Origin: Haliclystus octoradiatus
Lineage: Eukaryota > Cnidaria > Staurozoa > Stauromedusae > Haliclystidae
Reading direction: 5' to 3'
Assembly: GCA_916610825.1 (NCBI GenBank)
Contig: OU744447.1
Location: 19,685,563-19,749,562, forward strand
Length of the DNA: 64,000 nucleotides
The translations under genes and the position numbers were made by a program. The notes below the pieces were generated by a model. That model was given only the letters and a program-made list of their open reading frames with translations, was not told where the DNA came from and made no database searches. The number at the start of each line of letters is the position of its first letter. Within the stretch, counting starts at the first letter, position 1. Positions 50,280-61,301 of this stretch are shown piece by piece.

Positions 50280-52483
50280 GACAAGAGCCAAGTCTCCCCT
50301 TTAACTGCATACAGTCTACGTGCAGGCTAGACCCCAAACTATCATCAGTCTACGTGCATTCTACGTGCAGATTAGAGCCAAGTCTTCCTCTGAACTGCAT
50401 ACAGTCTACGTATAGACTAGACCCAGAAAAACCTAAAGTCTGCATACAGTCTACGTGCATACCAGAGCCCAGTCTTCCTATGGACTGCATACAGTCTACG
50501 TGCAGACTAGAGCCCAGTCTTCTCATAAACTGCATATAGTCTACGTGTAGACTAGACCCAAAAATACCAAGAGTCTGCATACAGTCTATGTGCAGACTAG
50601 AACCAAGTCTTCCTACAGACTGCATACAGTCTACATGCAGACTAGACCCAAAACTATCACCAGTATACGTACAGTCTACGTGCAGAATAGAGTCCAGTCG
50701 TCATCTGAATGCATATAGTCTACATGTAGAATTGACCCAAAAATACCAAGAGTCTGCATACAGTCTATGTGCAGACTAGAGCCAAGTCTTCCTACAGACT
50801 GCATACAGTCTACGTGCAGACCAGACCCAAAACTATCACCAGTCTACGTAGAGTCTACGTGCAGACTAGAGTCCAGTCTTCATCTGAACTGCATATAGTC
50901 TACATGTAGACTTGAGCCAAAAATACCAACAGTCTGCATACAGGCTACGTGCAGACAAGAGCCCAGTCTCCCCTTTATCTGCATATAGTCTACGTGCAGA
51001 CTAGACCCCAAACTATAACCAGTCTACGTACAGTCTACGTACAGATTAGCGCCCAGCCTTTCTCAGAACTGCATACAGTTTACGTGTAGACTAGACCCAA
51101 AAATACCAACATTCTGCATACAGTCTACATGCAGACTATAGCCCAGCCTTCCTACGATCTGCACACAGCCTAAGTGCAGATTAGACCCCGAACTATCACC
51201 AGTCTACGTAAAGTCTACGTGAATACTAGAGTGCAGTCTTCCTCCGAACTTCATACAGTCTACGTGTAGACTCTAGCCCAGTTTCCCCTTTAACTGCATA
51301 CAGTCTACGTGTAGACTTGACCTGAAAATACCATCAGTCTGCATACAGGCTACGTGCAGACAAGAGCCCAGTCTCCCCTTTAACTGCATAGAGTCTAAGT
51401 GCAGACTAGACCCCAAACTATCACCAGTCTACGTACAGTCTACGTGCAGATTATAGTCCAGTCTTCCTCTGAACTGCATACAGTCTACGTGTGGACTAGA
51501 ACCAAAAATAACAACATTCTGCATACAGTCTACGTGCAGACTATAGCCCAGCCTTCCTACGATCTGCACACAGCCTACGTGCAGATTAGACCCCAAACTA
51601 TCACCAGTCTACGTAAAGTCTACGTGAATACTAGAGCCCAGTCTTCCTCCGAACTTCATACAGTCTACGTGTAGACTCTAGCCCAGTCTCCCCTTTAACT
51701 GCATACAGTTTACGTGTAGACTTCACCTGAAAATACCATCAGTCTGCATACAGGCTACGTGCAGACAAGAGCCCAGTCTCCCCTTTAACTGCATACAGTC
51801 TACGTGTGGACTAGAACCAAAAATAACAACATTCTGCATACAGGCTACCTGAAGACAAGAGCCCAGTCTCCCCTTTAACTGCATACATTCTACGTTCAGA
51901 CTAGACCCCAAACTATCACCAGTCTACGTACAGTCTACGTGCAGACTAGAGCGCAGTCTTCATCTGAACTGCATATAGTCTACATGTAGACTAGACCCCA
52001 AACTATCACCAGTCTACGTGCAGTCTCCTTGCAGACTAGAGCCCAGTCTTCCTCTGATTTGCATACAGTCTACATGTAGACTTGACAAAAAATACCAACA
52101 GTCTACGTACTGTCTACGTTCAATATTAGATCCCAGTCATCCTACGGTCTGCATAGAGTCTACGTGCATACTAGAGCCCAAACTACCATCAATCTACATA
52201 CAGAGTACGTGCAGAAAAGAGCCCAGTCTTCCTCTGCACTGCATACAGTCTACATGTAGACAGACCAAAACATACCAAGTGTCTGCTTACAATCTACGTG
52301 TAGACTAGACCCAAAAATACCTACAGTCTGCATACAGTCTACGTGCAAACCTGAGCATAGTCTTCCCATGAACTACATACAGTCTACGTGTAGACAAGAC
52401 CCAAAAATTCCCAACAGTCTGCATACAATCTACGTGTAGACTAGAGCCAAGTCTTCCTTAGTTCTGCATATAGTCTACGTGCA
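50280..52483. repeat. 2,204-bp diverged HOR unit, copy 1
   Basis: The unit is 49 monomers minus 1 bp and is followed by a shortened copy at 52484. Marks include GTCTACGTAGAGTC near 50846, TTAGCGCCCAGCC near 51047, GTAGACTCTAGCCCAG near 51267 and 51672, and TGTGGACTAGAACC near 51491 and 51806. Two runs at about 51.1-51.5 and 51.5-51.9 kb repeat at 405 bp (nine monomers). The first ~500 bp also match 20117-20616 (offset 30,163). The marker segment begins at 52018. Confidence 0.8.
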
Positions 52484-54598
52484 GACAAGAGCCCAGTCTC
52501 CCCTTTAACTGCATACAGTCTACGTGCAGGCTAGACCCCAAACTATCATCAGTCTACGTGCAGTCTACGTGCAGATTAGAGCCAAGTCTTCCTCTGAACT
52601 GCATACAGTCTATGTATAGACTAGACCCAGAAATACCTAAAGTCTGCATACAGTCTACGTGCATACCAGAGCCCAGTCTTCCTATGGACTGCATACAGTC
52701 TACGTGCAGACTAGAGCCCAGTCTTCTCATAAACTGCATACAGTCTACATGTAGACTAGACCCAAAAATACCAAGAGTCTGCATACAGTCTATGTGCAGA
52801 CTAGAACCAAGTCTTCCTACAGACTGCATACAGTCTACGTGCAGACTAGACCCAAAACTATCACCAGTATACGTACAGTCTACGTGCAGAATAGAGTCCA
52901 GTCGTCATCTGAATGCATATAGTCTACATGTAGAATTGACCCAAAAATACCAAGAGTCTGCATACAGTCTATGTGCAGACTAGAGCCAAGTCTTCCTACA
53001 GACTGCATACAGTCTACGTGCAGACCAGACCCAAAACTATCACCAGTCTACGTAGAGTCTACGTGCAGACTAGAGTCCAGTCTTCATCTGAACTGCATAT
53101 AGTCTACATGTAGACTTGAGCGAAAAATACCAACAGTCTGCATACAGGCTACGTGCAGACAAGAGCCCAGTCTCCCCTTTATCTGCATATAGTCTACGTG
53201 CAGACTAGACCCCAAACTATAACCAGTCTACGTACAGTCTACGTACAGATTAGCGCCCAGCCTTTCTCAGAACTGCATACAGTTTACGTGTAGACTAGAC
53301 CCAAAAATACCAACATTCTGCATACAGTCTACGTGCAGACTATAGCCCAGCCTTCCTACGATCTGCACACACCCTAAGTGCAGATTAGACCCCGAACTAT
53401 CACCAGTCTACGTAAAGTCTACGTGAATACTAGAGCGCAGTCTTCCTCCGAACTTCATACAGTCTACGTGTAGACTCTAGCCCAGTTTCCCCTTTAACTG
53501 CATACAGTCTACGTGTAGACTTGACCTGAAAATACCATCAGTCTGCATACAGGCTACGTGCAGACAAGAGCCCAGTCTCCCCTTTAACTGCATAGAGTCT
53601 ACGTGTGGACTAGAACCAAAAATAACAACATTCTGCATACAGGCTACGTGCAGACAAGAGCCCAGTCTCCCCTTTAACTGCATACATTCTACGTTCAGAC
53701 TAGACCCCAAACTATCACCAGTCTACGTACAGTCTTTGTGCAGACAAGAGCGCAGTCTTCATCTTAACTGCATATAGTCTACATGTAGACTAGACCCCAA
53801 ACTATCACCAGTCTACGTGCAGTCTCCTTGCAGACTAGAGCCCAGTCTTCCTCTGATTTGCATACAGTCTACATGTAGACTTGACAAAAAATACCAACAG
53901 TCTACGTACTGTCTACGTTCAATATTAGATCCCAGTCATCCTACGGTCTGCATAGAGTCTACGTGCATACTAGAGCCCAAACTACCATCAATCTACATAC
54001 AGAATACGTGCAGAAAAGAGCCCAGTCTTCCTCTGAACTGCATACAGTCTACATGTAGACAGACCAAAAAATACCAAGTGTCTGCTTACAATCTACGTGT
54101 AGACTAGACCCAAAAATACCTACAGTCTGCATACAATCTACGTGTAGACTAGAGCCAAGTCTTCCTTAGTTCTGCATATAGTCTACGTGCAGACTAGACC
54201 TCAAACTACCATCAATCTACGTACAGTCTATCTGTTCAGATTAGAGCTCAGTGTTCCTCTGAAGTGCATACAGTCTACGTGTAGACCAGACCCAAAAATA
54301 CTAACATTCTGCATACAGTCTACGTGCAGACTATAGCCCAGCCTTCCTACGATCTGCACACAGCCTACGTGCAGATTAGACCCAAAATATCATCAGTCTA
54401 CGTAAAGTCTACGTGAATACTAGAGCCCAGGCTTCCTCCGAACTTCATACAGTCTACGTGTAGACTAGAGCCCAGTTTCCCCTTTAACTGCATACAGTCT
54501 ACGTGTAGACTTGACCTGAAAATACCATCAGTCTGCATACAGGCTACGTGCAGACAAGAGCCCAGTCTCCCCTTTAACTGCATACAGTCTACGTGCAG
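52484..54598. repeat. Diverged HOR unit, shortened copy 2
   Basis: The first part matches copy 1 at an offset of 2,204 bp up to about 53600. From about 53597 the match is at 1,799 bp, so nine monomers (405 bp) found in copy 1 are missing here. The marker segment begins at 53817. A partial copy of the diverged 0.85-kb block follows at about 54107-54460 and lacks an internal piece that includes AAAATTCCCAAC. Together with copy 1 this is the most diverged region of the window. Confidence 0.8.
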
Positions 54599-56778
54599 AC
54601 TAGACCAAGAAATACCTAAAGTCTGCATACAGTCTACGTGCAGACCAGTGCCCAGACTTCCTATGGACTGCTTACAGTCTACGTGCAGACTAGAGCAAAA
54701 ACTATCACCAGTCTACCTATAGTCTACGAAAAGACTAGAGCCCAGTCTTCATCTGAACTGCATACAGTCTACATGTAGACTTGACCCAAAAATACCAACA
54801 GTCTGCATACAGGCTACGTGCAAACAAGAGCCCAGTCTCCCCTTTAACTGCATACAGTCTACGTGCAGGCTAGACCCCAAACTATCACCAGTCTACGTGC
54901 AGTCTACGTGCAGATTAGAGCCCAGTCTTCCTCTGAACTGCATACAGTCTACGTATAGACTAGACCCAGAAATACCTAAAGTCTGCATACAGTCTACGTG
55001 CAGACTAGACCCCAAACTATCACCAGTCTACGTACAGTCTACGTGCAGATTAGAGCCCAGCCTTTCTCAGAACTGCATACAGTTTACGTGTAGACTAGAC
55101 CCAAAATACCAACAGTCTGCATACAGTCTACGTGCAGACAAGAGCCAACTCTCCCCTTTAACTACATACAGTCTAAGTGCAGACTAGACCCCAAAGTATC
55201 ACCAGTCTACGTACAGTTTACGTGCAGATTAGAGCCCAGTCTTCCTATGGACTGCATACAGTCTACATGCAGACTAGACCCAAAACTATCACCAGTCTAT
55301 GTACAGTCTACGTACAGACTAGAGCCCAGTCTTCATCTTAACTTCGTACAGTCTACATGTAGACTTGACCCAAAAATACTAACAGTCTGCATACAGGCTA
55401 CGTGCAGACAAGAGCTCAGTCTCCCCTATAACTGCATACAGTCTACGTGTAGACTAGACCCAAAATTACCAACAGTCTGCATACAGTCTACGTGCAGACT
55501 AGAGCCCAGTCTCCCCTTTAACTGCATACAGTCTACGTATAGACTAGACCAAGAAATACCTAAAGTCTGCATACAGTCTACGTGCAGACCAGTGCCCAGA
55601 CTTCCTATGGACTGCTTACAGTCTACGTGCAGACTAGAGCAAAAACTATCACCAGTCTACCTATAGTCTACGAAAAGACTAGAGCCCAGTCTTCATCTGA
55701 ACTGCATACAGTCTACATGTAGACTTGACCCAAAAATACCAACAGTCTGCATACAGGCTACGTGCAGACAAGAGCCCAGTCTCCCCTTTAACTGCATACA
55801 GTCTACGTGCAGGCTAGACCCCAAACTATCACCAGTCTACGTGCAGTCTACGTGCAGATTAGAGCCCAGTCTTCCTCTGAACTGCATACAGTCTACGTAT
55901 AGACTAGACCCAGAAATACCTAAAGTCTGCATACAGTCTACGTGCAGACTAGACCCCAAACTATCACCAGTCTACGTACAGTCTACGTGCAGATTAGAGC
56001 CCAGCCTTTCTCAGAACTGCATACAGTTTACGTGTAGACTAGACCCAAAATACCAACAGTCTGCATACAGTCTACGTGCAGACAAGAGCCAACTCTCCCC
56101 TTTAACTACATACAGTCTAAGTGCAGACTAGACCCCAAAGTATCACCAGTCTACGTACAGTTTACGTGCAGATTAGAGCCCAGTCTTCCTATGGACTGCA
56201 TACAGTCTACATGCAGACTAGACCCAAAACTATCACCAGTCTATGTACAGTCTACGTACAGACTAGAGCCCAGTCTTCATCTTAACTTCGTACAGTCTAC
56301 ATGTAGACTTGACCCAAAAATACTAACAGTCTGCATACAGGCTACGTGCAGACAAGAGCTCAGTCTCCCCTATAACTGCATACAGTCTACGTGTAGACTA
56401 GACCCAAAATTACCAACAGTCTGCATACAGTCTACGTGCAGACTAGAGCCCAGTCTCCCCTTTAACTGCATACAGTCTACGTATAGACTAGACCAAGAAA
56501 TACCTAAAGTCTGCATACAGTCTACGTGCAGACCTGTGCCCAGACTTCCTATGGACTGCTTACAGTCTACGTGCAGACTAGAGCAAAAACTATCACCAGT
56601 CTACCTATAGTCTACGAAAAGACTAGAGCCCAGTCTTCATCTGAACTGCATACAGTCTACATGTAGACTTGACCCAAAAATACCAACAGTCTGCATACAG
56701 GCTACGTGCAAACAAGAGCCCAGTCTCCCCTTTAACTGCATACAGTCTACGTGCAGGCTAGACCCCAAACTATCACCA
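54599..56778. repeat. 944-bp tandem repeat, about 2.3 copies
   Basis: Monomer order repeats at 944 bp (21 monomers minus 1 bp): 54599-55542, 55543-56486 and a partial third to about 56778. The missing base is in GACCCAAAATACC (near 55100 and 56044). Both full copies share TTCGTACAGTC (near 55343 and 56287). Noticed differences are few: CAGACCAGTGCC at 55589 against CAGACCTGTGCC at 56533, and GCAAACAAG at 54831 against GCAGACAAG at 55775. Confidence 0.87.
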
Positions 56779-57654
56779 GTCTGCATACAGTCTACGTGCA
56801 TACCAGAGCCCAGTCTTCCTATGGACTGCATACAGTCTACGTGCAGACTAGAGCCCAGTCATCTCATAAACTGCATACTGTCTACGTGTAGACTAGACCC
56901 AAAAATACCAAGAGTCTGCATACAGTCTATGTGCAGACTAGAGCCAAGTCTTCCTACAGACTGCATACAGTTTACGTGCAGACTAGACCCAAAACTATCA
57001 TCAGTCTACGTACAGTCTACGTGCAGATTAGAGCCCAGCCTTTCTCGAAACTGCATATAGTCTACATGTAGAATTGACCCAAAAATACCAAGAGTCTGCA
57101 TACAGGCTAGGTGCAGACAAGAGCCCAGTCTCCCCTTTAACTGCATACAGTCTACGTGCAGACTAGACCCCAAACTATCACCAGTCTACGTACAGTCTAC
57201 GTGCAGATTAGAGCCCAGCCTTTCTCAGAACTGCATACAGTTTACGTGTAGACTAGACCCAAAAATACCAACAGTCTGCATACAGTCTACGTGCAGACAA
57301 GAGCCCACTCTCCCCTTTAACTACATACAGTCTAAGTGCAGACTAGACCCCAAAGTATCACCAGTCTACGTACAGTTTACGTTCAGATTAGAGCCCAGTC
57401 TTCCTATAGACTGCATACAGTCTACATGCAGACTAGACCCAAAACTATCACCAGTCGATGTACAGTCTACGTGCAGACTAGAGCCCAGTCTTCATCTTAA
57501 CTTCATACAGTCTACGTATAGACTAGACCCAGAAATACCTAAAGTCTGCATACAGTCTACGTGCAGACCAGAGCCCAGACTTCCTATGGACTGCTTACAG
57601 TCTACGTGCAGACTAGAGCAAAAACTATCACCAGTCTACCTATAGTCTACGAAA
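56779..57654. repeat. HOR segment preceding the 3,647-bp units
   Basis: It resembles 33.3-33.6 kb and 59.98-60.8 kb (offset about 3,197 from 56821 to 60018). It lacks the 2-bp insertion and uses the GCAAAAACTATCACC and TCTACCTATAGTC monomers at its right end. Private changes include CCTATAGACTGC near 57403 and CCAGTCGATGTAC near 57452. Nothing other than satellite is seen. Confidence 0.78.
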
Positions 57655-60600
57655 AGACTAGAGCCCAGTCTTCATCTGAACTGCATACAGTCTACATGTA
57701 GACTTGACCCAAAAATACCAACAGTCTGCATACAGGCTACGTGCAAACAAGAGCCCAGTCTCCCCTTTAACTGCATACAGTCTACGTGCAGGCTAGACCC
57801 CAAACTATCACCAGTCTACGTGCAGTCTACGTGCAGATTAGAGCCCAGTCTTCCTCTGAACTGCATACAGTCTACGTATAGACTAGACCCAGAAATACCT
57901 AAAGTCTGCATACAGTCTACGTGCATACCAGAGCCCAGTCTTCTCATAAACTGCATACTGTCTACGTGTAGACTAGACCCAAAAATACCAAGAGTCTGCA
58001 TACAGTCTATGTGCAGACTAGAGCCAAGTCTTCCTACAGACTGCATACAGTCTACGTGCAGACTTGACCCAAAACTATCACCAGTCTACGTACAGTCTAC
58101 GTGCAGACTAGAGTCCAGTCATATTCTGAACTGCATATAGTCTACATGTAGAATTGACCCAAAAATACCAAGAGTCTGCATACAGGCTAGGTGCAGACAA
58201 GAGCCCAGTCTCCCCTTTAACTGCATACAGTCTAAGTGCAGACTAGACCCCAAACTATCACCAGTCTACGTACAGTCTACGTGCAGATTAGAGCCCAGCC
58301 TTTCTCAGAACTGCATACAGTTTACGTGTAGACTAGACCCAAAAATACCAACAGTCTGCATACAGTCTACGTGCAGACAAGAGCCCACTCTCCCCTTTAA
58401 CTACATACAGTCTAAGTGCAGACTAGACCCCAAAGTATCACCAGTCTACGTACAGTTTACGTGCAGATTAGAGCCCAGTCTTCCTATGGACTGCATACAG
58501 TCTACATGCAGACTAGACCCAAAACTATCACCAGTTTATGTACAGTCTACGTGCAGACTAGAGCCCAGTCTTCATCTTAACTTCATACAGTCTACGTATA
58601 GACTAGACCCAGAAATACCTAAAGTCTGCATACAGTCTACGTGCAGACCAGAGCCCAGACTTCCTATGGACTGCTTACAGTCTATACGTGCAGACTAGAG
58701 CCAAAACTATCACCAGTCTACGTATAGTCTACGTAAAGACTAGAGCCCAGTCTTCATCTGATCTGCATACAATCTACATGTAGTCTTGACCCAAAAATAC
58801 CAAGAGTCTGCATACAGGCTACGTGCAGACAAGAGCCCAGTCTACACTTTAACTGCATACAGTCTACGTGCAGACTAGACCCCAAAGTATCACCAGTCTA
58901 CGTACAGTTTACGTGCAGATTAGAGCCCAGTCTTCCAATGGACTGCATACAGTCTACATGCAGACTAGACCCAAAACTATCACCAGTCTATGTACAGTCT
59001 ACGTGCAGACTAGAGCCCAGTCTTCATCTTAACTTCATACAGTCTACATGTAGACTTGACCCAAAAATACTAACAGTCTGCATACAGGCTACGTGCAGAC
59101 AAGAGCCCAGTCTCCCCTTTAACTGCATACAGTCTACGTGCAGACTAGACCCCAAACTATCACCAGTCTACGTACAGTCTACGTGCAGATTAGAGCCCAG
59201 CCTTTCTCAGAACTGCATACAGTTTACGTGTAGACTAGACCCAAAAATACCAACAGTCTGCATACAGTCTACGTGCAGACAAGAGCCAACTCTCCCCTTT
59301 AACTACATACAGTCTAAGTGCAGACTAGACCCCAAAGTATCACCAGTCTACGTACAGTTTACGTGCAGATTAGAGCCCAGTCTTCCTATGGACTGCATAC
59401 AGTCTACATGGAGACTAGACCCCAAACTATCACCAGTTTATGTACAGTCTACGTGCAGACTATAGCCCAGTCTTCATGTGAACTGCATACAGTCTACATG
59501 TAGAGTTGACCCAAAAATACTAACAGTCTGCATACAGGCTACGTGCAGACAAGAGCTCAGTCTCCCCAATAACTGCATACAGTCTACGTGTAGACTAGAC
59601 CCAAAATTACCAACAGTCTGCATACAGTCTACGTGCAGACTAGAGCCCAGTCTCCCCTTTAACTGCATACAGTCTACGTATAGACTAGACCAAGAAATAC
59701 CTAAAGTCTGCATACAGTCTACGTGCAGACCAGTGCCCAGACTTCCTATGGACTGCTTACAGTCTACGTGCAGACTAGAGCAAAAACTATCACCAGTCTA
59801 CCTATAGTCTACGAAAAGACTAGAGCCCAGTCTTCATCTGAACTGCATACAGTCTACATGTAGACTTGACCCAAAAATACCAACAGTCTGCATACAGGCT
59901 ACGTGCAAACAAGAGCCCAGTCTCCCCTTTAACTGCATACAGTCTACGTGCAGGCTAGACCCCAAACTATCACCAGTCTGCATACAGTCTACGTGCATAC
60001 CAGAGCCCAGTCTTCCTATGGACTGCATACAGTCTACGTGCAGACTAGAGCCCAGTCATCTCATAAACTGCATACTGTCTACGTGTAGACTAGACCCAAA
60101 AATACCAAGAGTCTGCATACAGTCTATGTGCAGACTAGAGCCAAGTCTTCCTACAGACTGCATACAGTTTACGTGCAGACTTGACCCAAAACTATCACCA
60201 GTCTACGTACAGTCTACGTGCAGACTAGAGTCCAGTCGTATTCTGAACTGCATATAGTCTACATGTAGAATTGACCCAAAAATACCAAGAGTCAGCATAC
60301 AGGCTACGTGCAGACAAGAGCCCAGTCTCCCCTTTAACTGCATAAGGTCTACGTGCAGACTAGACCCCAAACTATCACCAGTCTACGTACAGTCTACGTG
60401 CAGATTAGAGCCCAGCCTTTCTCAGAACTGCATACAGTTTACGTGTAGACTAGACCCAAAAATACCAACAGTCTGCATACAGTCTACGTGCAGACAAGAG
60501 CCCACTCTTCCCTTTAACTACATACAGTCTAAGTGCAGACTAGACCCCAAAGTATCACCAGTCTACGTACAGTTTACGTGCAGATTAGAGCCCAGTCTTC

Positions 60601-61301
60601 ATATGGACTGCATACAGTCTACATGCAGACTAGACCCAAAACTATCACCAGTCTATGTACAGTCTACGTGCAGACTAGAGCCCAGTCTTCATCTTAACTT
60701 CATACAGTCTACGTATAGACTAGGCCCAGAAATACCTAAAGTATGCATACAGTCTACGTGCAGACCAGAGCCCAGACTTCCTATGGACTGCTTACAGTCT
60801 ACGTGCAGAATAGAGCCAAAACTATCACCAGTCTACGTATAGTCTACGTAAAGACTAGAGCCCAGTCTTCATCTGAACTGCATACAGTCTACATGCAGAC
60901 TAGACCCAAAACTATCACCAGTCTATGTACAGTCTACGTGCAGACTAGAGCCCAGTCTTCATCTTAACTTCATACAGTCTACATGTAGACTTGACCCAAA
61001 AATACTAACAGTCTGCATACAGGCTACGTGCAGACAAGAGCTCAGTCTCCCCTATAACTGCATACAGTCTACGTGTAGACTAGACCCAAAATTACCAACA
61101 GTCTGCATACAGTCTACGTGCAGACTAGAGCCCAGTCTCCCCTTTAACTGCATACAGTCTACGTATAGACTAGACCCAAAAATACCTAAAGTCTGCATAC
61201 AGTCTACGCGCAGACCAGAGCCCAGACTTCCTATGGACTGCTTACAGTCTACGTGCAGACTAGAGCCAAAACTATCACCAGTCTACGTATAGTCTACGTA
61301 A
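57655..61301. repeat. 3,647-bp higher-order repeat, copy 1
   Basis: The unit is 81 monomers plus 2 bp, the 2 bp being the TCTATACGTG insertion at about 58677. It is directly followed by a second copy. It belongs to the same family as the 3,332- and 3,602-bp units. Changes shared with copy 2 but not with the earlier units include AGTCTACACTTTAAC near 58839, TTCCAATGGAC near 58933, AGTCATATTCTG near 58118 and GAGTCAGCATACAG near 60289. Confidence 0.88.
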
